A stretch of DNA of 64,000 bases, from the NCBI RefSeq assembly GCF_018739865.1, contig NZ_JADOER010000011.1, forward strand, positions 1 to 64,000. Reading direction: 5' to 3'. The stretch comes from Leptothoe kymatousa TAU-MAC 1615. Its GTDB lineage: Bacteria; Cyanobacteriota; Cyanobacteriia; Phormidesmidales; Phormidesmidaceae. Below are positions 39,227 to 48,818 of this stretch, one piece after another (positions within the stretch are counted from its first letter, which is position 1; each line of letters begins with the position of its first letter). The notes below the pieces were generated by a model. It was not told where the DNA came from. It did no database searches and saw only the letters and a program-made list of their open reading frames with translations. A program made the translations under genes and the position numbers.

Positions 39227-40354
39227 TTATCCCTTAAAAAGACCACCTAGAAACCCCTCAAGTCCTTTTTTTGAAATAGAATCTCCACGCACTTCCGCCA
39301 GCTTAGCCAGCAATTCCCGTTCCTCAGGCTTAATGCGCGTAGGAATATCCACTAAAACCGTCAGCAAATGATTACCACGACTGACCGGATTACCCAATTT
39401 CGGCACTCCGCGATTTTCCAGCGTCAACACCGTATTGGGCTGCGTTCCAGCAGGCACCTGAACTTCCAAAGGCCCGTCCACCGTTTCCACCTGTAAGTCA
39501 CAGCCTAAAATCGCCTGCAAATAGCTCACCTTCAAATCTGACAACACATTAATGCCATCGCGCTTGAACTTGGCATGCTCTTTGACAAATAAGTAAACAT
39601 ACAAATCGCCAGGAGGGCCACCGCGCATCCCCGCATCGCCCTCATTAGAAACACGCAGGCGGGTCCCATTGTCCACACCAGCAGGCACCGTAATCTTTAA
39701 CTTCTTGGTCTCCTGCTTTCGCCCAGCACCGCCACAAACTTCACAGCGGTCCTCAACCACTTCACCAGTACCGTTGCATGTAGGGCAAGCCGATACCTGA
39801 GTAAAGCTACCAAATGGGGTGCGTGTAGCCCGACGTACCTGTCCCGAACCACTACAGGTGGAACAGGTGCGAGGACGAGTTCCAGGCTTAGCCCCCGACC
39901 CCTTACAGGTCATACAATTTTCTAGATGGCTAATCTTGATTTCTTTCTCACCACCAAAAATAGCCTCCGAGAAATCCAATTTCAGATCTAAACGCAGATC
40001 ATCACCGCGCACAGGCCCACGCCGCTTTGTCTGGGTAGGGCCCCCAGAAAAGCCACTGAAAAAACTTTCAAAGATATCAGCAAAACCGCCCATATCTGAA
40101 AAGTCTTGGAAGCCTGGCCCACCAGCGGCTGCACCACCTACACCAGCTTCACCAAATCGATCATAACGAGCACGAATCTCAGGTTCCGATAGGACCTCAT
40201 ACGCTCGATTGATCTCTTTGAACTTATCTTCAGCGCCCGGATCTTTATTAACGTCAGGGTGATACTTACGTGCCAGCCGACGATAAGCGCGTTTTACTTC
40301 GTCCTGATCGGCCCCCCGGGAAACACCGAGTACCTCATAGTAATCACGAGCCAT
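39227..40354 (-). CDS. dnaJ: Chaperone protein DnaJ (type I)
   Basis: The 375-aa type I Hsp40 has a J domain with HPD (KYHPDVNKD), a Gly/Phe region with FSGGP and GGF, and four CxxCxGxG zinc repeats (about 145-215). A C-terminal substrate domain follows. It stimulates DnaK ATPase and presents substrates. It is 104 bp downstream of dnaK and 18 bp upstream of tusA on the same strand. Confidence 0.97.
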   Translation of the reverse strand: MARDYYEVLGVSRGADQDEVKRAYRRLARKYHPDVNKDPGAEDKFKEINRAYEVLSEPEIRARYDRFGEAGVGGAAAGGPGFQDFSDMGGFADIFESFFSGFSGGPTQTKRRGPVRGDDLRLDLKLDFSEAIFGGEKEIKISHLENCMTCKGSGAKPGTRPRTCSTCSGSGQVRRATRTPFGSFTQVSACPTCNGTGEVVEDRCEVCGGAGRKQETKKLKITVPAGVDNGTRLRVSNEGDAGMRGGPPGDLYVYLFVKEHAKFKRDGINVLSDLKVSYLQAILGCDLQVETVDGPLEVQVPAGTQPNTVLTLENRGVPKLGNPVSRGNHLLTVLVDIPTRIKPEERELLAKLAEVRGDSISKKGLEGFLGGLFKG

Positions 40355-40458
40355 AGCGTGCTAGCTGAACAACGACAACTGAAAACCTTTCCAACTATTC
40401 TACGCAAGCACGGAACATTAATAATTAGCAATTCCCGTACCCTGAGCCATTCGGTCTG

Positions 40459-42579
40459 CTATTCAATCGCCTCATAATCAGCCGTGATCGTGGCATCCAA
40501 GTCAAACTCAGGCTCATCTGCCAACAAATCAATTGCATCAGGTGTAGGCGTTACAGCTGGTTCAGAAGATTCCATCACCACAGCAAACGGATCCATACTC
40601 GCATCAGCCTCTACAGACGCACTAGGAGTAGCCGCAGGCGGTGCCGGTGGAACATTGGGTGCCGGTGGCGGTGGAACATCTGGTGCCGATGAACCATCTG
40701 ACGCCGGCGGAACGTCTGGCGTTGTCTCATCCATGGCAATGTCGTAGCTATCTTCATTGACCTGACGATACATCTCAGCGCCAATGGCAAAGATAGTCTG
40801 CTGCAGTGCATCCAAAGCGGCTTGCAATGCTTCAGGCATAATGTCTTTATCATTTAGGGCCGCTCTTAGGGCCGCTTCCGACGACTGGGCCTGGGCCTTT
40901 TGCTCATCACTAATCCACTCGGCGTTTTCTCGCATTGTGGACTCATAGCTATAGAAAAGTGAATCCGCCTTATTTTTCATTTCAGCGACCACCTTGCGAC
41001 GAGAATCTTCATCAGCGTAGGCCTCGGCCTCTTCACGCATTTTGTCAATTTCGTCAGAGGTCAACCCCCCTGTATTCGTGATTCGAATACTTTGAGCCCG
41101 ACCAGTCCCCTTATCTTTTGCCGCCACCTGCAAGATACCGTCAGCATCAATTTCAAAGGAAACTTCGATTTGCGGTATTCCTCGGGGCGCCGGTGGAATC
41201 CCCGTTAATTCAAACCGTCCCAGGCTTTTATTATCCCTAGCCATGGCACGCTCTCCTTGTAGAGCATGCACTTCCACAGACGTTTGGCCATCCGTTGCCG
41301 TTGAAAACGTCTGGGACTTACTAGTAGGAATCGTGGTATTCCGCTCAATCACCTTAGTGAAAACCTCACCCAACGTCTCAATCCCCAAAGACAGAGGCGT
41401 CACATCCAATAACAGCAGATCTTTAACCTCACCACCCAGCACACCGGCTTGAATAGAAGCACCCAAGGCCACGGCTTCATCAGGGTTTACGGAGCGATCC
41501 GGAGCTTTGCCATTGAAATACCCGGTAATAGCTTTTTGCACCGCCGGAATCCTGGTGGAACCGCCTACGAGCAAAATTCGATCAATGCCCTCCGGGGATA
41601 ATTCAGCATCTTTGAGCGCTTGAGCCACAGGCTCCAAAGTAGCTTCCACCAGCGACTTAGCCAGCTCTTCAAATTGAGTCCGAGACATATCGGCTTCAAG
41701 ATGCTTAGGCCCCGATTCGTCAGCAGCTATAAACGGTAAATTAATAGACGTTGTAGATCGACTTGAAAGCTCAATCTTAGATTTTTCTGCTGCTTCACGA
41801 ATCCGCTGTAACGCCATCCGATCGGCCGAAAGATCCATCCCTTCTTGCTCTCTAAATTGATCTAGCAAAAAGGTCACAATGCTATTGTCAAAATCGTCTC
41901 CCCCCAGGTGATTGTTGCCAGAGGTCGCCTTCACCTCAAAAACACCATCACCGAGCTGCAAAATAGAGACATCAAATGTTCCTCCACCCAAGTCAAACAC
42001 CAATACGGTTTGGTCTTGATCCAACTTATCAAGGCCGTAGGATAAAGCCGCTGCTGTTGGCTCGTTGATGATTCGAAGAACCTCTAGTCCGGAAATCTTA
42101 CCGGCGTCCTTAGTTGCCTGTCGCTGAGCATCGGTAAAGTAAGCGGGCACAGTGATAACCGCTTGAGTTACCTCTTCGCCCAAATACGCTTCCGCATCTT
42201 GCTTTAGTTTCTGCAGAGTCATGGCAGACACTTCTTGAGGAGTGTAGGCCTTACCACGAATCAAAACATCTACAGTGTCATCCTTGCCTCGGACACACGT
42301 ATAGGGGACTCGAGAACGCTCGCTCTCGGTATCATCCCAACGACGACCAATAAACCGCTTAATGCTGTAGACAGTGTTTTCAGCATTAGTCACTGCCTGA
42401 CGCTTCGCAAGCTGGCCCACCAACCGCTCACCATTTTTAGCAAAGCCAACAATGCTAGGCATTGTTCGACCGCCTTCCGTGTTAGTAATTACTTCGGGTT
42501 TACCGCCCTCGAGAACCGCAACACAGCTATTTGTCGTCCCTAAATCAATGCCAATAACTTTTCCCATCTGAGAGCTCAC
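40459..42579 (-). CDS. dnaK: Chaperone protein DnaK (DnaK2-type)
   Basis: The 706-aa Hsp70 has the ATPase start [13 protein letters not shown], phosphate loop [10 protein letters not shown] and the conserved linker [13 protein letters not shown]. The substrate domain and a helical lid follow. The C-terminus (about 605-706) is longer than usual and rich in Pro/Ala with PDVPP and NVPPAP repeats, then an acidic end DYEAIE. Position next to grpE and dnaJ fits the essential DnaK2 paralogue of cyanobacteria. The 394 bp after grpE may carry its own promoter. Confidence 0.96.
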   Translation of the reverse strand: MSSQMGKVIGIDLGTTNSCVAVLEGGKPEVITNTEGGRTMPSIVGFAKNGERLVGQLAKRQAVTNAENTVYSIKRFIGRRWDDTESERSRVPYTCVRGKDDTVDVLIRGKAYTPQEVSAMTLQKLKQDAEAYLGEEVTQAVITVPAYFTDAQRQATKDAGKISGLEVLRIINEPTAAALSYGLDKLDQDQTVLVFDLGGGTFDVSILQLGDGVFEVKATSGNNHLGGDDFDNSIVTFLLDQFREQEGMDLSADRMALQRIREAAEKSKIELSSRSTTSINLPFIAADESGPKHLEADMSRTQFEELAKSLVEATLEPVAQALKDAELSPEGIDRILLVGGSTRIPAVQKAITGYFNGKAPDRSVNPDEAVALGASIQAGVLGGEVKDLLLLDVTPLSLGIETLGEVFTKVIERNTTIPTSKSQTFSTATDGQTSVEVHALQGERAMARDNKSLGRFELTGIPPAPRGIPQIEVSFEIDADGILQVAAKDKGTGRAQSIRITNTGGLTSDEIDKMREEAEAYADEDSRRKVVAEMKNKADSLFYSYESTMRENAEWISDEQKAQAQSSEAALRAALNDKDIMPEALQAALDALQQTIFAIGAEMYRQVNEDSYDIAMDETTPDVPPASDGSSAPDVPPPPAPNVPPAPPAATPSASVEADASMDPFAVVMESSEPAVTPTPDAIDLLADEPEFDLDATITADYEAIE

Positions 42580-42973
42580 TCACTCTAGCAAATCACTTAA
42601 TTTTTAAGGAATTTAAATACTTATAGATACGCACATGCCATTTGAACTGCAATATTCAAATGTTAAAGATTAAGCACTCGGTAAAAACCACCGAAAACTT
42701 ACCGATCTACAAGAAAAATTAATCGTAAGGGTGCCAAATATACTTGAGTAGAATTATTACAACGTAAAACTCTGAATCAGCAAAAAATCCCTAAATTCCT
42801 GACTTTATTCAAAGCCTAACAGGACAGTTCAAACAAACTGCCTTTGTATATAGATACAATACCCAAAACTCAAAGCTCTGATAAAGCGTTTCAATTTCAA
42901 GAAAGCTTTATACCTGAGCCAGCATTGCAGCTAGCTCAGCAATGAACGGAATATCCATACTAGAGCTGTCAAG
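42580..42973. other. grpE-dnaK intergenic region
   Basis: It is AT-rich and non-coding. No CIRCE operator (TTAGCACTC-N9-GAGTGCTAA) is seen. Its size suggests a separate dnaK promoter. Confidence 0.45.
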
Positions 42974-43654
42974 CTAGTCCTCAAGAGGCGTTGCCACCTT
43001 AACCATTGCATGACGGAGAACCCGCTCTCCTAGCATGTAGCCCCTCACAAGTTCTTCAAGGACTGTACCGTCAGGATGCTCATCCGTAGGCTCGCGCATC
43101 ACGGCTTCATGCAAATTCGGATCAAACTCTTTACCTTCGGCCCGCATGGGAGAAACCCCAATACGCTTTAGAGCTTCTACCAGTTGCTTATAAACGCTTT
43201 GATAGCTCTTGTGAACTGCCATCTCACCATCATTCTGGGGCTTAATTTGAGCACGAGCGCGCTCAAAGTTATCCACGACCTCCAACATGTTGCTGATGGT
43301 ACTGCACTGCACCTGCACTTCCAGCTCTTCTTTCTCTCGACCAGTACGCTTGCGGAAATTTTCGAAATCAGCCGTGAGTCTTAGATACTGACCATTCCTA
43401 TCTTCCAACTGAGCCTGTAACTGAGCCACTTTTTCTATCAATGCAGCGCTACCAGCATCGCCCGCGTCGTCTGTCACGCCAGCAACAGCTTCATCACCAG
43501 GGGCAGCTTCGGAAAATTCTTCCTCGAAATCAATTTCAACGTCAGCATCTTCCAGCTTTAGCTCTTCAATATTGACCTCCGGATTATTAGCGGAAGAAAT
43601 GTCTTCATCCTCTTGAATAGAGCTATTTTCTGTGGGATTAACGTCCTCTACCAT
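42974..43654 (-). CDS. grpE: Nucleotide exchange factor GrpE
   Basis: The 226-aa protein has an acidic, disordered N-terminus (about 1-75), the dimerising coiled coil (VAQLQAQLEDRNGQYLRLTADFENFRKR) and the C-terminal beta wing ending EELVRGYMLGERVLRHAMVKVA. GrpE releases ADP from DnaK. It heads the chaperone run and is divergent from pilB. Confidence 0.96.
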   Translation of the reverse strand: MVEDVNPTENSSIQEDEDISSANNPEVNIEELKLEDADVEIDFEEEFSEAAPGDEAVAGVTDDAGDAGSAALIEKVAQLQAQLEDRNGQYLRLTADFENFRKRTGREKEELEVQVQCSTISNMLEVVDNFERARAQIKPQNDGEMAVHKSYQSVYKQLVEALKRIGVSPMRAEGKEFDPNLHEAVMREPTDEHPDGTVLEELVRGYMLGERVLRHAMVKVATPLED

Positions 43655-44108
43655 CGTTGAACCTCATCAATAACAGAACCAAGGGGCAATTTTTATCTTA
43701 GACGCAGACTATTCTAGAGGAGTTGCCTCCCTTACGTCCTATCAAACCGTAGAATTTAAGAGTTTAAAACTGCTGTCTAAGCAGACCACTCATCAATAGT
43801 TCAATCTATAACACTTAGAGGTTAGTTGAGCGTCTTAGCGATATCACGATAGTCCATTTTGCAACGTGATGGCTATCACATTTCAGATCAAAATGCACTA
43901 CTCACATATCCTACACAGTAGAACTGAGTAAGCATGTAGCTAGCTGGATACCAAGGTTCAAGTTATTATCGGTGAATGGGGCAACATTGGAATATCACGG
44001 TGTGCCCTCTTGAAGCATTGCAAGCTCCTAGCTCGGAATTCTTTCCTGTAGCTGTCTACAGAAAAGCATTTTGTGGGCAACCTTCTTTAAGGATTTTCTG
44101 CGGCGACT
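43655..44108. other. Divergent region between grpE and pilB
   Basis: No coding frame is supported. It should hold the grpE and pilB promoters. No CIRCE element was found in it. Confidence 0.45.
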
Positions 44109-46118
44109 ATGACCAACTCCTCCTCCTCTAGAAAAGCGCTTGTTTTACAACGAAGCTTTTCTCCATTTAGTAATCAGCTGATTAAGGCTGGTTACGTTGA
44201 TACGGACCAAATGCAACAAGCATTGGTTGAGAGTCGCAAGTCAGGGCGCTCATTAACAGATGTTTTAGAATCTCTAACCGGTCAACAGCTGAGTCCAGAG
44301 CTCCTACGGCAATATAAGAAGCAGCAGCTGTTTGAACTAAAAATTCTCTACGGAGTAGAGTCCCTCGACCCAGAAATTGAAAGCGTATCCGATACAAAAG
44401 TTGGCAGTCTTATTGATGACTTGATTCCAGTCGATATCTGCCGCCGCCATCGTTTACTCCCCCTTTCGCAAACAACTCAAGATGGGGTGTCCACCGTGCT
44501 AGTTGCCATGGTGGACCCAGAAAATTTAGAGGCTCAGGATGATCTAAATAGGATATTACGTCCTAAATCCCTCAAGTTGCGCCGCATGGTTATCACCGTT
44601 GAAGACTATCAACGGATGATTTCAGCTTATTTGGATGAGCAGGTCGCTAAGGAAAAGCAGCGAGATTTTGAGCAATCCGTTGATGTCAATACGACGTTAG
44701 AGGATTTAGATCTTGATGGAGCCGATCTTGAAGAGGCCATCGATGAAGAGGCTGATCTGGGTGCAGCAGTTCAGGATGCTGGAGCCGCGCCCGTCATTGC
44801 ATTAGTCAACAAAATTTTAGTCAAAGCTCTGCAAGAAGGCGCATCTGACATTCATGTTGAACCCCAAGAAGAATTTCTGCGCATTCGATTTCGTAGGGAT
44901 GGCGTTTTACGACAAGCTTTTCAAAAGTTACCCAAAAAGATTATTCCAGCGGTTACGGCTCGTCTAAAAATCATTTCTGAGTTAGATATTGCCGAACGCC
45001 GTGTGCCTCAAGATGGTCGTATTCGCCGAGTTTTCCAGGGACGAAAAGTAGACTTTCGCGTTAGTACTATCCCCAGCCGCTATGGCGAGAAGGTGGTTCT
45101 ACGGATCTTAGACAACAGTACGACTCAATTAGGCTTAGATAAGCTCATTACTGACGACGATACCCTCAACATTGTGAGGGAAATGACTAGTTCACCCTAT
45201 GGGTTGATTCTAGTTACGGGCCCTACCGGTTCAGGTAAAACAACGACACTTTACTCGGTCCTCGCAGAGCGTAACGATCCAGGCATTAATATCAGTACCG
45301 CTGAAGACCCGATTGAATATGCTTTGCCTGGGATCACCCAGGTACAGGTAATTCGTGAAAAGGGCATTGATTTTTCCCTGTTGCTGCGGGCATTTCTGCG
45401 CCAGGACCCCGACGTTATTTTGGTCGGTGAAACTCGGGATGCGGAAACTGCTAAGACAGCGATTGAAGCTGCCTTGACCGGGCACCTTGTTTTAACCACA
45501 CTGCACACCAATGATGCGGCAGGTGCCATTTCTCGACTTGGGGAAATGGAGATAGAAGCCTTCCAGGTGTCTAGTTCATTGGTGGGCATACTGGCCCAGC
45601 GCTTAGTTAGACGGGTATGCAGTGATTGCCGCATACCCTATACACCCAGCAGTGAAGAATTGGCGCGATTTGGCTTAAGTGCTTCCGGGAGCGATGTTAC
45701 GTTCTATCGTGCGAATACTATTTCCCCCGACCAGGTAGAATCTAGTCAAAATGCAGACGAGCTTTGCCAAACATGTCAGGGAGCAGGCTATAAAGGTCGA
45801 GTTGGTGTGTATGAGGTCATGCGCATCACAGAAAATCTGCAGCAAATGATTTCTGATGGTGCGCCTGCTGAGAACATTAAGGAAGCAGCCGTCGGTGAGG
45901 GCATGCAAACTTTACTGGCCTATAGTCTCAAGCTGGTAGAGCAGGGGTATACCACCTTGGAAGAAGTTGAGCGAGTGACCTTTACGGATACGGGCTTAGA
46001 AGCCGAGCTAAAAGCACGACGTAAAAGTGTACTCAGCTGCCTCACTTGTAGCGCAGAACTTCATCACGATTGGCTTGATTGTCCTTACTGCTTAACTCCA
46101 CGCTTTCAAAATGCATAG
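44109..46118 (+). CDS. pilB: Type IV pilus assembly ATPase PilB
   Basis: This 669-aa GspE/PilB-type hexameric ATPase powers pilus extension for motility and DNA uptake. An N-terminal MshEN-type domain spans about 15-180. The ATPase domain has Walker A GPTGSGKT (371-378), the Asp box and Walker B region DPDVILVGETRD, and the zinc tetracysteine (CSDC and CQTC). An extra C-terminal zinc ribbon, CLTCSAE with CPYCL, is added. It is first of pilB-pilT-pilC. Confidence 0.96.
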   Translation: MTNSSSSRKALVLQRSFSPFSNQLIKAGYVDTDQMQQALVESRKSGRSLTDVLESLTGQQLSPELLRQYKKQQLFELKILYGVESLDPEIESVSDTKVGSLIDDLIPVDICRRHRLLPLSQTTQDGVSTVLVAMVDPENLEAQDDLNRILRPKSLKLRRMVITVEDYQRMISAYLDEQVAKEKQRDFEQSVDVNTTLEDLDLDGADLEEAIDEEADLGAAVQDAGAAPVIALVNKILVKALQEGASDIHVEPQEEFLRIRFRRDGVLRQAFQKLPKKIIPAVTARLKIISELDIAERRVPQDGRIRRVFQGRKVDFRVSTIPSRYGEKVVLRILDNSTTQLGLDKLITDDDTLNIVREMTSSPYGLILVTGPTGSGKTTTLYSVLAERNDPGINISTAEDPIEYALPGITQVQVIREKGIDFSLLLRAFLRQDPDVILVGETRDAETAKTAIEAALTGHLVLTTLHTNDAAGAISRLGEMEIEAFQVSSSLVGILAQRLVRRVCSDCRIPYTPSSEELARFGLSASGSDVTFYRANTISPDQVESSQNADELCQTCQGAGYKGRVGVYEVMRITENLQQMISDGAPAENIKEAAVGEGMQTLLAYSLKLVEQGYTTLEEVERVTFTDTGLEAELKARRKSVLSCLTCSAELHHDWLDCPYCLTPRFQNA

Positions 46119-46261
46119 CATCGGGGGCATGCGATGTAATTCCTCACCCTAGAGTGGGTAGTATCATCACTATCGGCTGGTTACGCGACCTACAAGGTTC
46201 CTGTGACTTCTTTATATTTTTGTTTATAACGTTTTTGTAGATATCTACCTGAGGTGGCGCC

Positions 46262-47404
46262 ATGGAAATGATGATCGAAGACTTGATGGAAGAAGTCGTT
46301 GAACGGGGAGGGTCTGACCTTCACTTATCAGCTGGTCTTCCTCCTTATATCCGCATCAGTGGACACCTCACACCGACAGAACATCCCCCGATGACACCGG
46401 AACAGTGTCAGCGCCTCATTTTCAGTATGCTCAACAATACCCAGCGAAAGCATTTGGAGCAAAACTGGGAGTTGGACTGTTCCTATGGCGTCAAAGGGTT
46501 AGCCCGTTTTCGCGTCAATGTTTATAAAGACCGGGGTACCTATGCGGCTTGTTTGCGTGCCCTAAGCTCCAAAATCCCCAGTGCTGAACTGTTGGGATTA
46601 CCTAACATTGTGATTGAGCTTGCGCGTAAGCCACGGGGTCTGATTTTGGTAACTGGGCCCACAGGTTCTGGTAAGTCGACCACACTGGCGTCCATGATTA
46701 ACGATATTAATCACTCCAGGGCGGAACACATTCTCACGGTGGAAGATCCCATTGAGTTTGTGTATGAACCGATCAAGAGCTTAATTCACCAACGCCAAAT
46801 CGGAGAGGATACGAAAAGTTTCTCTAACGCATTGAGGGCTGCATTACGGGAAGATCCAGACGTTATTCTGGTGGGTGAAATGCGAGATTTGGAAACTATC
46901 TCCCTAGCCATTTCGGCGGCAGAAACCGGCCACTTAGTATTTGGCACCCTCCACACAAGCTCTGCAGCTCAAACCGTAGACCGGATGGTAGATGTTTTCC
47001 CTCCCGACCAGCAGCAGCAAGTTAGGGTACAGCTTTCCAACTCGTTGGTCGCTGTGCTCAGCCAAACCCTTGTGCCTAAGGCTAATCCTAAACCTGGTGA
47101 ATTTGGCCGTGTGATGGCCCAAGAAATCATGGTGGTCACGCCTGCCATCTCTAACCTAATTCGGGAAGGTAAGACGGCGCAGATTTATGGTGCCATCCAA
47201 ACTGGCGGAAAACTTGGCATGCAAACGCTGGAAATGGTTCTGGCGGATCTACACAAGTCTGGAACTATTAAGTTTGAAGATGCCATTGGTAAGTCCTCTA
47301 GAGTCGACGAACTCCAACGTTTAATCTCTGCGGGCGGCGCAGGGACAGCTAATCGGAATCCGGCCCAAAGAGGTCGTCCCGCCACTGGCGGTGTACGGCG
47401 ATAG
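46262..47404 (+). CDS. pilT: Twitching motility ATPase PilT
   Basis: The 380-aa retraction ATPase has Walker A GPTGSGKS (132-139), the Walker B region DPDVILVGEMRD and the AIRNLIRE-like element (here AISNLIREGK), which is diagnostic of PilT. The C-terminal tail is Gly/Arg-rich. The start follows GAGGTGG. It lies between pilB (143 bp) and pilC (122 bp). Confidence 0.96.
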   Translation: MEMMIEDLMEEVVERGGSDLHLSAGLPPYIRISGHLTPTEHPPMTPEQCQRLIFSMLNNTQRKHLEQNWELDCSYGVKGLARFRVNVYKDRGTYAACLRALSSKIPSAELLGLPNIVIELARKPRGLILVTGPTGSGKSTTLASMINDINHSRAEHILTVEDPIEFVYEPIKSLIHQRQIGEDTKSFSNALRAALREDPDVILVGEMRDLETISLAISAAETGHLVFGTLHTSSAAQTVDRMVDVFPPDQQQQVRVQLSNSLVAVLSQTLVPKANPKPGEFGRVMAQEIMVVTPAISNLIREGKTAQIYGAIQTGGKLGMQTLEMVLADLHKSGTIKFEDAIGKSSRVDELQRLISAGGAGTANRNPAQRGRPATGGVRR

Positions 47405-47526
47405 CGGCCTTACTCCAACCCCTGGATTTCACCTTAACCGGTAACCAGGGGTTGCTTAAGTTTAAGGCAACACTGTATAAAGCCTTCAATGACGTCTAAG
47501 CATAAAACTTTGCAGAGGTAAAACCC

Positions 47527-48750
47527 ATGCCTACCTATGTTGCGACAGGGCGAGATACTACCGGGCGTACTCGACGAGAAAAGGTGATCGCCGCTACCCC
47601 TGGTGAAGCTCGAACAATGCTCAAGGAGCGTGGTGTCTTTATTCAAAGTATCAAGCAGGAGCGAGGGCTTAATTTTAATCTTGAGGACATTAAAACGTCC
47701 TTAGCTCAGGTTTCTGTAAAGGATAAAGCGGTTTTTTCGCGGCAGTTTGCAGCCCTGGTAAGTGCGGGGGTTGGTCTGGTGCGGGGAATTGGCATTTTAG
47801 GCGAGCAATGCCCAAACCCGAAGCTGAAAAAAGCCCTATTGGCCATTAACGCTGACGTGCAGCAGGGTAATAACCTGTCTGACTCTATGCGAAAACATCC
47901 ATCTAGCTTCGACTTGCTGTATGTCAGCATGGTGCAAGCTGGCGAGGTGGGTGGTGTCCTCGATGAGGTTTTAAATCGTTTAGCCAAGCTTCTAGAAGAC
48001 CTCAACCGGTTGCAGAACCAAATTAAGTCTGCCATGGCTTATCCGGTGACCGTAGGCATCCTGGCAGTGACTATCTTCGTCGGCATGACGGTGTTTTTGC
48101 TCCCTATTTTCGAGAATATTTTTATTGAATTAGGGGCGGAACTGCCTGCGTTTACGCAGTTTATGATCAACATTAGCCGCTTCTTGCGTAATCCAATTCT
48201 GGTTTTATTAACCATTGCGGGATTTATTGTGGGAGGGTTTGCCTATAGGCAGTATTACAAGACCCGTGCCGGTCGAGAAACCATGGACCGTCTGTATTTG
48301 AAGCTGCCCCTATTTGGCGACTTGGTACAAAAGTCTTCCACAGCAAGATTTTGCCGAACATTTGGTTCTCTTTCTCGCTCTGGCGTGCCCATTTTGACGG
48401 CACTGGAAATTGTTCGAGATACGTCTGGCAACCAGGTAATTGCCAATGCAATTGAAGAAGCTCGTTCGGAAATTCAGACGGGTGGAATGATTAGCTTGGC
48501 ACTCCAAAAGCACCAGGTATTTCCAGTGATGGCGATTCAGATGATTAGTATTGGTGAGGAAACAGGCGAACTGGACCAGATGCTGATGAAGGTCGCTGAC
48601 TTTTATGAGGATGAGGTCGAGCAGGCTGTTAAAGCCTTAACCAGTATTATGGAACCCTTAATGATTGTCTTTTTGGGCGGCATGGTGGGGTCCATTTTGA
48701 TTGCGATGTATTTGCCAATCTTTGCGTTACCGAATGCGGTGGGTGGTTAA
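47527..48750 (+). CDS. pilC: Type IV pilus inner-membrane platform protein PilC
   Basis: The 407-aa protein has two GspF domains (about 70-192 and 275-397) with transmembrane helices near 170-195, 225-245 and 375-400. It docks PilB and PilT. Start preceded by GAGGTAAAACCC. Unlike in Synechocystis, where I recall a split, it is a single intact frame here. A terminator follows. Confidence 0.95.
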   Translation: MPTYVATGRDTTGRTRREKVIAATPGEARTMLKERGVFIQSIKQERGLNFNLEDIKTSLAQVSVKDKAVFSRQFAALVSAGVGLVRGIGILGEQCPNPKLKKALLAINADVQQGNNLSDSMRKHPSSFDLLYVSMVQAGEVGGVLDEVLNRLAKLLEDLNRLQNQIKSAMAYPVTVGILAVTIFVGMTVFLLPIFENIFIELGAELPAFTQFMINISRFLRNPILVLLTIAGFIVGGFAYRQYYKTRAGRETMDRLYLKLPLFGDLVQKSSTARFCRTFGSLSRSGVPILTALEIVRDTSGNQVIANAIEEARSEIQTGGMISLALQKHQVFPVMAIQMISIGEETGELDQMLMKVADFYEDEVEQAVKALTSIMEPLMIVFLGGMVGSILIAMYLPIFALPNAVGG

Positions 48751-48780
48751 CAACGGCATTATTTTTGGATGCAGGAAATA

Positions 48781-48812
48781 AAAAAGCAACGGCATAAGCC
48801 GTTGCTTTTTTT
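48781..48812. terminator. Bidirectional rho-independent terminator
   Basis: AGCAACGGC (48785-48793) pairs with GCCGTTGCT (48798-48806) around ATAA, with A and T runs on the two sides. It can end both pilC and the convergent ABC gene. Confidence 0.9.
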
Positions 48813-48818
48813 GTAGCT

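Noticed and set aside
42580-44108. CIRCE heat-shock operator near grpE/dnaK
   Set aside because: No TTAGCACTC-N9-GAGTGCTAA match was found in either intergenic region.
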